From an uncultured Prevotella sp. (GTDB taxonomy: Bacteria > Bacteroidota > Bacteroidia > Bacteroidales > Bacteroidaceae), in contig URLQ01000032.1 in assembly GCA_900548745.1 (NCBI GenBank), positions 1 through 22,451 of the forward strand: a stretch of 22,451 bases of DNA. Reading direction: 5' to 3'. The notes beneath the pieces are model-generated. The model searched no databases, was not told the DNA's origin, and was given only the letters and a program-made list of their open reading frames with translations. A program made the position numbers and the translations under genes. Below are positions 15,102 to 22,451 of the stretch, in pieces (position 1 is the first letter of the stretch; each line of letters starts with the position of its first letter).

Positions 15102-16058
15102 TTACTTCATGTTAACGTATGGAATCTTGTCCATATCGCCATAGTCGAGGTTCTCACCACCCATACCCCATACAAACATATAGTTGCTTGTAGCAGAAGC
15201 ACAGTGAACACTCCATTCCGGCGACATGATAGCCTGCTCGTTGTGCAGCCAGATTACACGTGTTTCCTGTGGCTCACCCATGAAATGAGCTACAGAGTTG
15301 CCCTCCGGGAGATTGAAATAATAGTAAGCCTCTACACGACGGCCATGAGTGTGTGCAGGCATTGTGTTCCAAACAGAACCTGGAGCAAGCTCGGTAAGTC
15401 CCATCTGCAACTGGCAAGGTCCTCCCTTACCACCGTTCTTCTCAGAAAGCACGTTGTTAACGATGAGCTGGTTGATGACGCGGTCGTTGCTTTCCTCCAT
15501 CTTTCCGGCGTGGAAACTGTTTGAGTTCAAGCACTTCAGCTTCTTTGCACGTGCTGCATCATTGCACACAATCATCTGTGTAGGATATGCCTTGTGGGCT
15601 GTTGTTGAGTTCAGATAGAACTTTGCTGGATTTGAAGCATCCTTGCTGGCAAAAGTAATATCCTTGGAACCGCGACCTACATAAAGCGCATCCTTGAAGT
15701 GAAGCTCATATTCCTTACCGTCAACAGTTACCACACCTACGCCCTTGCTGGTATTGATGATGCCGAGCTCACGGTTGAAACAGAAATAAGGAGCCTTCAA
15801 AGGATCGATAGTCTCCAGCTTCAATACTGAGCCTACAGGCATTGCGCCACCATACACGAGGCGGTCATACATAGAGTATGTGAAATGGATTTTGTTTGCC
15901 TCCATCACATTCTCCATAGTGAAAGCACTGCGCAGACGATCTGTGTCATAGGTCTTTACATCCAAAGGATTACAAGCCGTCTGAATCTTGTAGTCTGTCT
16001 GTGCGTTTGCACACATTGCGGTAGCCACAAGAGCTACTGATAACAATAGTTTCTTCAT
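15102..16058 (-). CDS. kduI: KduI-type 5-keto-4-deoxyuronate isomerase with signal peptide
   Basis: A 318-residue cupin isomerase of the KduI family, which converts 5-keto-4-deoxyuronate (4-deoxy-L-threo-5-hexosulose uronate) to 2,5-diketo-3-deoxygluconate, a step after lyase breakdown of pectin or glycosaminoglycans. Metal ligands match E. coli KduI: His236 and His238 (PAHTHGRR), Glu243 (VEAYYYF) and His285 (EWSVHCA). NTMPAHTHGRRVE and MGLTELAPGSVWN are near-identical to the enteric enzyme. The odd feature is residues 1-19 (MKKLLLSVALVATAMCANA), a clear Sec signal with an ANA|Q cleavage site, which the usual cytoplasmic enzyme lacks. Length is about 40 over E. coli, part signal, part an internal insertion near 165-212. 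It follows the EIIC gene by 18 bases. Confidence 0.93.
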   Translation of the reverse strand: MKKLLLSVALVATAMCANAQTDYKIQTACNPLDVKTYDTDRLRSAFTMENVMEANKIHFTYSMYDRLVYGGAMPVGSVLKLETIDPLKAPYFCFNRELGIINTSKGVGVVTVDGKEYELHFKDALYVGRGSKDITFASKDASNPAKFYLNSTTAHKAYPTQMIVCNDAARAKKLKCLNSNSFHAGKMEESNDRVINQLIVNNVLSEKNGGKGGPCQLQMGLTELAPGSVWNTMPAHTHGRRVEAYYYFNLPEGNSVAHFMGEPQETRVIWLHNEQAIMSPEWSVHCASATSNYMFVWGMGGENLDYGDMDKIPYVNMK

Positions 16059-16076
16059 TATTCTGATTATTTTATA

Positions 16077-17444
16077 TTAGTCTTTCTTTGCTTCTCTGTC
16101 TTCCTTTACGATTCGTCTGTTGTTTATAAACATCAGTCCGACAGTAATAACTGCAAGAACTCCCATTCCTACATATTCAAGCTTTACGCCACGATAAATA
16201 AGCCAACCGAAGAGCGATGACGCGAAGTCAAGGGCACCGCCTGAGAAGCCTTCAGGTATCTCCGCTGCCTTATCTTGTGTAGCAGCAAACACGTGGTTGG
16301 CTGCCATAGTGAAGTCAGGAGCCATATCGGTAACGAAAAACAAACCGACGATAAGTGCCACAAGACCGATTATAAGAGTCTTCACCACATTACCTTTTGT
16401 GAATGGCAACACCATTGGGAACAGATAGAACATTCCGGCAAGGGATGCAAGCGGCAGGAACTGGTTGCCTGGCAGGAACACCGCCAATGCGAGGATTACA
16501 GGAATAAGGATGATTGATACGACAAGCGTTGTAGGATGACCTATTACGAGTGCCGGGCTCATACCAATATGTACTTTCTTGCCGTTGAACTTACTCTTTA
16601 CCAACTCCTGGGTCTTCTCTGATATCGGTTTCAAGCCCTCGATGAAGAGAGAGGTGATACGTGGGATAAGCTCCATAACAGCACCCATAGTAACACCAAG
16701 AAACAATATCTTCTTAATATCAAGCTGGGCTGCCCATCCGATAAGCATACCTACTATGACTCCGAGTACGAGTGGCTCTCCAAGCACGCCGAACTTCTTC
16801 TTAAGTCCTTCTGCATCAATATCGAGTTTTGAGAATCCCGGTATAAGGTTCAGCAATTTGTCAAACACTATGGCAAATGGCATGAAGCTCTGGCAGAACG
16901 GCTGCGGGATGGATATTCCGTCGAGATCGTAATACTTCTGGAACTTCTCTGCTGTAAGGTCTGCACACACAAGAGTGATGATGTAGCAGACTATTGCTGC
17001 GAAATATCCCCACAGCAGACTCTCTCCCATTACAAAATATGCCACAGCACCGATAAATGCGAAATGCCAATAGTTCCAAAGGTCTATATTCACCGTGCGT
17101 GTGGTCTTGGTGACGAGCATAAGGAAGTTGACACCAAGACAGATTGGAATGATAAGAGCACCGACTGCCGTATTGTAAGCCACGGCAGCTGCTGCCGGCC
17201 AACCCATATCAAAGACATTGAGCTGCAAATGATACAGGTCGGAGATACCTTTCAGCGGGTCATTGAAGTTTGTGGTGAGCAGAGCTGTCACAACACCAAG
17301 ACCAACGAATCCTACTCCTACAAAGAGTCCAGACTTGAGAGCCTTTCCGAATTTCATGCCTATACAAAGTCCGATAATGGTGAAGATGATAGGCATCATC
17401 ACACTTGCACCCAGACTGATAATGTAACTGAATACTTGTTCCAT
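16077..17444 (-). CDS. Galactitol-family PTS EIIC permease without adjacent IIA/IIB
   Basis: A 455-residue inner-membrane carrier of the galactitol PTS IIC (GatC) family, with many hydrophobic segments over its whole length. It follows E. coli GatC closely in several places: GMKFGKALKSGL (29-40), GFVGLGVV (45-52), TRTVNIDLWNYWHF (115-128), DLDGISIP (173-180), KFGVLGEP (217-224), GMSPALVIGH (294-303) and LPGNQFLP (324-331). In enteric bacteria GatC imports galactitol while GatA/GatB phosphorylate it. Here no IIA, IIB, EI or HPr gene is adjacent; the next gene is kduI, 18 bases downstream. PTS genes are uncommon in Bacteroidales. The substrate is therefore uncertain; a ketouronate is a guess from the neighbour. 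Confidence 0.9.
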   Translation of the reverse strand: MEQVFSYIISLGASVMMPIIFTIIGLCIGMKFGKALKSGLFVGVGFVGLGVVTALLTTNFNDPLKGISDLYHLQLNVFDMGWPAAAAVAYNTAVGALIIPICLGVNFLMLVTKTTRTVNIDLWNYWHFAFIGAVAYFVMGESLLWGYFAAIVCYIITLVCADLTAEKFQKYYDLDGISIPQPFCQSFMPFAIVFDKLLNLIPGFSKLDIDAEGLKKKFGVLGEPLVLGVIVGMLIGWAAQLDIKKILFLGVTMGAVMELIPRITSLFIEGLKPISEKTQELVKSKFNGKKVHIGMSPALVIGHPTTLVVSIILIPVILALAVFLPGNQFLPLASLAGMFYLFPMVLPFTKGNVVKTLIIGLVALIVGLFFVTDMAPDFTMAANHVFAATQDKAAEIPEGFSGGALDFASSLFGWLIYRGVKLEYVGMGVLAVITVGLMFINNRRIVKEDREAKKD

Positions 17445-17495
17445 TTTGTTTTCTTTCTAATTATTTTCGTTAGTAGATTTACATAGTTCCGGTGG

Positions 17496-17504
17496 CAAAG
17501 TTAG
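17496..17504 (-). promoter_or_regulatory. Candidate -7 box for the EIIC-kduI operon
   Basis: The minus strand reads TAACTTTGC, identical to the glyS -7 box, 51 bases upstream of the EIIC ATG. The expected -33 position shows no TTTG; one TTTG is only 12 bases away. A weak -33 box would fit a gene that needs an activator, but no operator is recognisable. Confidence 0.55.
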
Positions 17505-17587
17505 TAAAAATAAATCAAATTACATAATATTAGATGATTATATACGGAATAATAACAATACTTGTACATGAAATAACGAATAGGAAC

Positions 17588-17629
17588 AAAAAAACTTCCG
17601 CAAAACAGTGAGAACCGTCTTACGGAAGC
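17588..17629 (-). terminator. Intrinsic terminator of the T9SS protein gene
   Basis: CTTCCG (17595-17600) pairs with CGGAAG (17623-17628) around a 22-base loop. On the minus strand the stem is followed by seven T residues (17588-17594), a textbook intrinsic terminator about 25 bases past the stop codon at 17653. Confidence 0.7.
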
Positions 17630-17652
17630 TTTTTAATTACACTACTGAAATT

Positions 17653-19932
17653 TTATCTGCAAATCTTTATGGTCTGTGTTCCGGCAGCAGTAGAAACACT
17701 GATGATGTTCACTCCTGCGCCAAGAGGCAAAGCAACCTTCTTTTCTCCATTGACCGATACATCTGCAACGCATGTTCCGTCGGCAGCAAACACCTTAACG
17801 CCTGTTACAGAAGAACCATTTACATTCAATGTGTTGCCACTTATACTATATTCCCTGTCTTCGCCTACAACAGAAATGCCTGTTGCCTTATCATTATAAA
17901 TCTTCACATTGTCGATAGCAAGATGGTTGGCAAGCTTGCCATTGTATTTCCAAGCAAAGTAAACCGGAGTTTCTGAGTCTGTGAAATACTCTGTCACATC
18001 AATCTTCTTATGAACCGGCTTGCAGGTTTCGCCTCCTGCCAGGTCAGAAGCAAGATAACCACCGAAGTCTTCTATACTTGCCCACTCTTCACCATTATAA
18101 GAATAGTGCAATGATGCTGACGATGATTTTCCACCTTCCATATAATCCATATCAAACTCGATGTATGTCTTAGTGCCGTCTGCAACTTCTCCGCGTACTA
18201 CTGGAGGAGTGTCAAGAGTTGTGAAGATGTTTGTATAGCCGGCTACTGATGATGCTACAGAAGCAAACTCGCCACTAAAGCCTCCGCCGCTGACAGGAAG
18301 TTCGAACCAGTTGTCGAAACGCCACAGATACTGATCCTGCATCTTGCCGTCTACCTTCTCCACTACCCAGTTGCCTGGTGTCAGACCACCTGTAAAATCT
18401 TCTGAGAATGGCAGTGTGTAAGCAGGCTTTGTGCCACAAGACAATGTCTTTGTTACTGGCAATGACTCGAAACCGTCATTATAAACCACCTTCACGCTAT
18501 AATCATACTGTCCCTCCGGCTCATTGGCTGCGGTAAAGGAAGTCTCTGATGTTTCTGTAAGTTTCTCGTTGCCACGATATACGCAGTAGTCTTTTACCGG
18601 ATATTCAGAACCTGACGGTGCCTTCCATGACATTACAACATTCTTTCCGTCATACGCAGCAGAGAAGTCTGAAGCTGTAAGACGTGTGCCAGCGGCAACG
18701 GTCATCTCTATAGGCTCTGATGTTCCTGACGGATATTCATAAACGGCATATACAGAATAGGTGTAAACACCCTTTGGCTTTCCAGTCTGCTCTATCTCAC
18801 GGTCTTCCATGAAATCGGCAGCAAGGGCATTGTTGCAACGCACGGTATAGTAAGCCGGTGTACGGTCGCCCTCTGGTTTATCCCATGTAACAAGGACGTT
18901 ATACTTTCCAGACGCCTCATCCTTTGAAGCCTTAACATTCAAGTTTGTAGGTGAGTTCAGTATCGGTTCCTTGATTTCAACTGTCTTCTCTACCTTGTCT
19001 GACTTGAGGTTGAATGTGTTTGACACAGCCTCTACAGCATACAAATGGCTTCCCGGCTCCTTGTTGGAAAGATCTGTATATGTAGACTTGCGAACATTCT
19101 CTGCAATAAGCTCATTGTCAAGATATACGTTGTAGCCTTCTGTTGCAACGGCATTCTTGTCTGCACCTTCGGCAAACACACGCTTCGACAGCTTCACGTC
19201 GTCTATAGCCCATGCGAAATAGAGTCCTGTCTCTGGGTCGTTCTCGTTTCCCGTTGCATGGAAAGCAACGATAGGAGCACCCTTGCTTGCATCACCAAGA
19301 TACAGGTTTACATACTGGAAAGCGTTCTCCGTTGAGATATCAGAACGTCCATCCCATAGCACATTCCATGTTGCGCCATTGTCGTGACTCACCTTCACAT
19401 AATAATGGTCTGGGAAGTCTTCGCTTTCAGCATAGTTCAAAATCTCCGGATTAATATATGTATAGAAGCTTACATACTCCGCACCTGGCGTGGCAGGCAA
19501 ATAGAGCCATTCGTTCTGCCATGCCGAAGAACCATCTTCATGAGGAGTGTTCATATCCGGATACAACAGAGCACTCTTCTTGCCTCCATGAACGAACATG
19601 CTACGGCTTTCATCGTCAACGCCTTCCTCTTCCATTTCCGCTGACGGGAACTGGAACCAGGTATTCATATAATAATCAGTGTTGGTTGTTTTCAGGCTCC
19701 AACCTTCTGCCGGGAATGCTCCCTCGAAATCTTCGCTGAGCAGTTCTTCTGTCGATACAGGGTCTTCCCATGTAAGAACCACTTTGTTATAGTCTGCATC
19801 AGCAGATAGATTAACAGGTTTCAAAGGTGCTGTATTCTGTGCACAGACAGCCGAAGCTATTCCACACACCGACATTACGGCAACCGAGCGCAGCCAAGAG
19901 GCTGTTTGGAGTAAGTAGGATTTTTCTTTCAT
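17653..19932 (-). CDS. T9SS-exported protein with two jelly-roll (anchor J-like) and Fn3 domains
   Basis: A 759-residue secreted protein. A signal peptide (1-31, AVCA|Q) is followed by a short Fn3-like strand set (38-60) and a first beta-jelly-roll of about 63-251 that opens SEDFEGAFPAEGW and closes FAWAIDDVKL. Fn3-like repeats follow at about 260-322, 326-412 and 416-498. A second jelly-roll (508-680) opens FSEDFTGGLTPGNW and closes LAIDNVKIYN. Residues 684-759 form a type A T9SS C-terminal sorting domain ending GTQTIKICR. These jelly-rolls resemble the choice-of-anchor J/cleaved-adhesin type. No catalytic domain is seen, so a binding or adhesin role is likely. It has its own promoter and terminator, and the TPR/AraC regulator gene lies just upstream. 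Confidence 0.85.
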   Translation of the reverse strand: MKEKSYLLQTASWLRSVAVMSVCGIASAVCAQNTAPLKPVNLSADADYNKVVLTWEDPVSTEELLSEDFEGAFPAEGWSLKTTNTDYYMNTWFQFPSAEMEEEGVDDESRSMFVHGGKKSALLYPDMNTPHEDGSSAWQNEWLYLPATPGAEYVSFYTYINPEILNYAESEDFPDHYYVKVSHDNGATWNVLWDGRSDISTENAFQYVNLYLGDASKGAPIVAFHATGNENDPETGLYFAWAIDDVKLSKRVFAEGADKNAVATEGYNVYLDNELIAENVRKSTYTDLSNKEPGSHLYAVEAVSNTFNLKSDKVEKTVEIKEPILNSPTNLNVKASKDEASGKYNVLVTWDKPEGDRTPAYYTVRCNNALAADFMEDREIEQTGKPKGVYTYSVYAVYEYPSGTSEPIEMTVAAGTRLTASDFSAAYDGKNVVMSWKAPSGSEYPVKDYCVYRGNEKLTETSETSFTAANEPEGQYDYSVKVVYNDGFESLPVTKTLSCGTKPAYTLPFSEDFTGGLTPGNWVVEKVDGKMQDQYLWRFDNWFELPVSGGGFSGEFASVASSVAGYTNIFTTLDTPPVVRGEVADGTKTYIEFDMDYMEGGKSSSASLHYSYNGEEWASIEDFGGYLASDLAGGETCKPVHKKIDVTEYFTDSETPVYFAWKYNGKLANHLAIDNVKIYNDKATGISVVGEDREYSISGNTLNVNGSSVTGVKVFAADGTCVADVSVNGEKKVALPLGAGVNIISVSTAAGTQTIKICR

Positions 19933-19969
19933 AACTATTTAATTTTAGGTTTAATTTGCTTGCGATGTG

Positions 19970-19978
19970 GCAAATTTA
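19970..19978 (-). promoter_or_regulatory. Candidate -7 box for the T9SS protein gene
   Basis: The minus strand reads TAAATTTGC, matching TAnnTTTG, 38 bases upstream of the ATG at 19932. No TTTG is present about 20 bases further up, where the right half of a long inverted repeat begins instead. This arrangement would suit regulated rather than constitutive transcription. Confidence 0.5.
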
Positions 19979-19998
19979 CGAAATAAGTTCTAAAAAGG

Positions 19999-20050
19999 AG
20001 GTTTTTATTATTTTTTCGATTACTATTTCACGAATCAGTAATAAAAACCT
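19999..20050. repeat. AT-rich 12-bp inverted repeat between regulator and T9SS genes
   Basis: AGGTTTTTATTA (19999-20010) pairs perfectly with TAATAAAAACCT (20039-20050), 28 bases apart. Inside it, TTCG (20015-20018) pairs with CGAA (20031-20034). It starts 2 bases past the regulator's stop codon and ends about 20 bases above the T9SS gene's -7 box. It can be read as a weak terminator (the minus-strand run after it is CCTTTTTAG) or as an operator spanning the -33 region of the next promoter. Confidence 0.65.
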
Positions 20051-20052
20051 AA

Positions 20053-21690
20053 TCAGAATGAACTATTTCTCTTTTCCTTGGATATTTTCTGATATATAGA
20101 CGGTTTCATTCCTGTCACTTTTGTAAACACGGAGATGAAGTTGGCTTGCGACTTATAGCCTACGCTCTCTGATATTGCTTTTATTGTATAGCCGCCATAA
20201 TGCTCTATATCAGCAAGTCTGCGCATCGCTTCCTTTATACGGTATTCATTGAGGAAGGTGCGGAAGTTCTTATCGAAGCCCTCGTTTATCGCTTCCGACA
20301 CATAACGGGAATTTGTTCCCACAAGGGATGCAAGGGTGTCTATACTGAAGTCACTCTGACAGAAATCATCGGTCGATTCCATCACCCTTACGATATTTGA
20401 AAGAATGGCATTATGCTGCTCTTCTGAAAGTATCTTACCAGTATCCGACGGTGCAGACTCTTTTGAAGAAATTTCCTCAACACCGTTTCTATCGGTAATA
20501 TACTGTTGACTTCGGTTGAAAAGTTCATGATAAGCCAGGAACAGCTGCTTCTTCTGCCTATACAGCACAACAAGCATTATCACGAACACGATGAACGCAA
20601 CGACAAGAGTCACTATCCATCCGCGCTGCATGGTTATCAGCTTATCCCTGTCTTTCTTTTCCTGAGTAAGTGAGAGTATGGCATTTTCGCTCTTGCTTGC
20701 TTCATATTGGAACATTGCATTCTTTATTGCATTGAATTCCGTGTTGTTATACAGAGAGTCAGACAAGTCTACATATCTCATCTTATACGCCATAGCCTCT
20801 GTATGGTTTCCTTTCTTCTCATAAGCTTCCGAAAGACTGCGCATAGTCTCTTCAAGCAAGTCAATCTGGTGTATTCGCTTCGCTATTTCCTCATTTTTAC
20901 GCAAATATGATATTGCGGAGTCCGGTTGGTTGATTTCAAGATATATCTGTGCCAGACATGATGATACGCTTTCATAATACGCCTCACTTAGCTTCTCCTT
21001 TTCTACATACCTAAGAGCCTTGTTATAAAACTGGATGGACAACAGCATATTCCCCTTGTAACTTGCCACAAGCCCGTTGCACATCAACAGATTGAACTCA
21101 TAATCCGTAGTGTTTTCACGACTGTTAAGCAACATTCTGAGGTATTTCTCACCGTCAGAAGCTCTTCCGGCGAAGCATGAAGCCCCCACAAGATTGTTCA
21201 GAACCTTGTTTTTTATGCTCTTTCCCTTTGGATTGTCAACAAGCAGCAGTGCCTGCTTGTAATAGTGGATTCCCATCTCATAATCACCGTGCGAACTATA
21301 TATATTTCCAATCCCGATATATATCTGCGCAGTGATAAAACCGAAAGAGTTGAGTTCACTCACCCTTAAGCCCGACAAGTACTGGTTCATGGCTGAAGAA
21401 TACTGTCTGCTCCTGTAATATATATCTCCAGAACGGGAAAAAGCCTCGGCACACTTCTTCTTTTCTTCCTTTGCCAAATCATCGGAATACTTTGAAACGA
21501 GGGCATTGTAGAACGTCAATGCTTTTGCCTTTTCTCCAGTCTTCTCATACTTCATGCCCAATGAGTATAAGTCATCAATATTCTTTCCGGTAAGACTCTT
21601 GTAAACATCCATCTTACCGGAACTTGTCTGTGCCTTACCTACAACAGATATTATAAGGAACAGAAACAATATAGGCAATACTTTTTTCAA
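20053..21690 (-). CDS. Periplasmic TPR, transmembrane, AraC-type hybrid regulator (TTG start)
   Basis: A 545-residue one-piece membrane regulator. Residues 1-20 are a signal peptide (ISVVGKA|Q). Tetratricopeptide-like helical repeats occupy about 35-320, with clear units around 85-105, 122-150, 202-232 and 282-305. A coiled stretch (320-355) leads to one membrane helix (357-377) followed by RQKK. The cytoplasmic C-terminus (about 440-537) is an AraC-type DNA-binding domain: first helix-turn-helix near 450-470, second within YTIKAISESVGYKSQANFIS (501-520). No histidine kinase or receiver domain is present. The start is a TTG at 21690, the only start that keeps the signal peptide; the first in-frame ATG (codon 27) would remove it. 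It probably senses something in the periplasm and may act on the adjacent T9SS gene. Confidence 0.85.
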   Translation of the reverse strand: MKKVLPILFLFLIISVVGKAQTSSGKMDVYKSLTGKNIDDLYSLGMKYEKTGEKAKALTFYNALVSKYSDDLAKEEKKKCAEAFSRSGDIYYRSRQYSSAMNQYLSGLRVSELNSFGFITAQIYIGIGNIYSSHGDYEMGIHYYKQALLLVDNPKGKSIKNKVLNNLVGASCFAGRASDGEKYLRMLLNSRENTTDYEFNLLMCNGLVASYKGNMLLSIQFYNKALRYVEKEKLSEAYYESVSSCLAQIYLEINQPDSAISYLRKNEEIAKRIHQIDLLEETMRSLSEAYEKKGNHTEAMAYKMRYVDLSDSLYNNTEFNAIKNAMFQYEASKSENAILSLTQEKKDRDKLITMQRGWIVTLVVAFIVFVIMLVVLYRQKKQLFLAYHELFNRSQQYITDRNGVEEISSKESAPSDTGKILSEEQHNAILSNIVRVMESTDDFCQSDFSIDTLASLVGTNSRYVSEAINEGFDKNFRTFLNEYRIKEAMRRLADIEHYGGYTIKAISESVGYKSQANFISVFTKVTGMKPSIYQKISKEKRNSSF

Positions 21691-21723
21691 CCTTTTATTA
21701 AGGATTTCTTACTCTTTGGGGGT

Positions 21724-21731
21724 CAAAGATA
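21724..21731 (-). promoter_or_regulatory. Candidate -7 box for the TPR/AraC regulator
   Basis: The minus strand reads TATCTTTG, a full TAnnTTTG match, 33 bases upstream of the TTG start at 21690. The -33 position reads TTAT rather than TTTG. Its distance to the start supports translation from that TTG. Confidence 0.55.
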
Positions 21732-21814
21732 GTAAGAAATTATAGAAATTCATAATTATATAAGGTAAAAAATCACTTATATACTGATAATTTAGCCCAA
21801 AACGATCATTGGGA

Positions 21815-21867
21815 TTTAAAAGAGTCCAAACAAATGAAAAGAAGAATTCATCCGGTTGGACTCTTTG
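21815..21867 (-). terminator. Hairpin terminator after the small secreted protein gene
   Basis: AAAGAGTCCAA (21819-21829) pairs with TTGGACTCTTT (21856-21866). A second, inner stem (ATGAA near 21834, TTCAT near 21848) extends the hairpin. On the minus strand the stem ends in TTTTAAAT. It lies about 25 bases past the stop at 21891. Confidence 0.7.
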
Positions 21868-21890
21868 TTTATATGCATGTCTGCCCTCTA

Positions 21891-22415
21891 TCACTTTGAC
21901 TCTATCATCAGATACGAGTGATATTCAGCCTGATTCCAATTAAAGCAGAACAAGGAAGGAGAATCATCATACGTATCCTTTGAGTTCTTGCCACGCCACT
22001 GTATTATGTCGAACTGTTTTAATGTCTCCGGCACATCGCTCGCAACAACACGGACAAGGACCTTCACTCCTGCAGGAACAGTCACCGGAGTGGAATCATA
22101 GATTTCATTACTTCCAACAGGCGCACAATCCTCCGGTATGCCTATGAGTTTACAACTATTATTGCAACTGCGCTCTTTCAATGTGCCATAAGTGCCATTG
22201 GAAGTCATATATTCATTTCCCTCTGCATCCAGAACAAGGAAATCATGCTTGTCGAACGAGATATAATGGTCATAATCATCCTTATTGTCAATGGAGAAGG
22301 TTATCAGAACATCTGTACCATAACGTACACATGACTCCAAACCATATTTAACATCAGCCATAGAACTAACGGCTGTGAAAATCAGAAATATCGATATTAG
22401 AACTGTCTTTTTCAT
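21891..22415 (-). CDS. Small secreted protein of unknown function
   Basis: A 174-residue protein I do not recognise. Residues 1-20 are a Sec signal peptide (AVSSMA|D). The mature part looks all-beta: a strand YGTDVLITFSID, then FLVLDAEGNEY and a late VKVLVRVVASDV, resembling an immunoglobulin-like or DUF4352-like sandwich, though no family can be named. Five cysteines (29, 84, 88, 97, 157) may form disulfides after export; the SCNNSC pair is closest together. A terminator follows it. Only 36 bases of upstream sequence are in the window and they show no full -7 box, so its promoter or an upstream operon partner lies beyond the right edge. Confidence 0.75.
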   Translation of the reverse strand: MKKTVLISIFLIFTAVSSMADVKYGLESCVRYGTDVLITFSIDNKDDYDHYISFDKHDFLVLDAEGNEYMTSNGTYGTLKERSCNNSCKLIGIPEDCAPVGSNEIYDSTPVTVPAGVKVLVRVVASDVPETLKQFDIIQWRGKNSKDTYDDSPSLFCFNWNQAEYHSYLMIESK

Positions 22416-22451
22416 AATTGTATGCTTTTAACGTCTTGTTGTCTTTTTTCT

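Noticed and set aside
21709..21894. 61-residue open frame upstream of the regulator
   Set aside because: It spans the hairpin terminator and the regulator's -7 box, and its translation looks like random AT-rich sequence.

Overview
The window looks like chromosomal DNA from a member of the Bacteroidota, most likely Prevotellaceae (Prevotella/Segatella-like). The grounds are TAnnTTTG-type -7 boxes upstream of many genes, weak or absent Shine-Dalgarno sequences, a type IX secretion (T9SS) sorting domain, lipoprotein signals suited to Bacteroidota, a periplasmic TPR/AraC hybrid regulator, and the ftsX-DUF3098-uppP gene order typical of the phylum. The genus is inferred; no rRNA is present to prove it.

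Layout. (1) 1-68: a tRNA-Val(UAC) on the minus strand, cut by the window edge, with a clear -33/-7 promoter. (2) 308-2530: glyS and a downstream FKBP-type lipoprotein, minus strand, ending in a strong hairpin terminator. (3) 2676-7370: parC-like topoisomerase subunit A, a DUF3316-like secreted protein and an S41 protease lipoprotein. These are minus strand, overlap one another and share one promoter. (4) 7520-12777: a seven-gene minus-strand run, ftsX, DUF3098, uppP, truB, queA, folK, tcdA, mixing envelope functions with three tRNA-modification enzymes and a folate enzyme. (5) 12778-13119: a 342-bp divergent spacer with three tandem 22-bp palindromic repeats. (6) 13120-14859: a radical SAM protein and an MscS channel, the only plus-strand protein genes. 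(7) 14896-15059: a C-terminal remnant of what looks like an AAA-ATPase/PD-(D/E)XK protein, and a two-way terminator. (8) 15102-17444: a galactitol-family PTS EIIC permease and a KduI isomerase, minus strand. (9) 17653-19932: a large T9SS-exported protein. (10) 20053-21690: the TPR/AraC membrane regulator. (11) 21891-22415: a small secreted protein of unknown role.

Most of the window is housekeeping. The most unusual part is the EIIC-kduI pair. The permease belongs to a phosphotransferase family, yet no IIA, IIB, EI or HPr gene lies beside it. The KduI, cytoplasmic in the well-studied cases, keeps its four expected metal ligands but carries a signal peptide. Together they suggest that unsaturated uronate products of pectin or glycosaminoglycan breakdown are isomerised in the periplasm and then taken up by a carrier that may not use phosphoryl transfer. 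This is an inference from two adjacent genes, not a demonstrated pathway.
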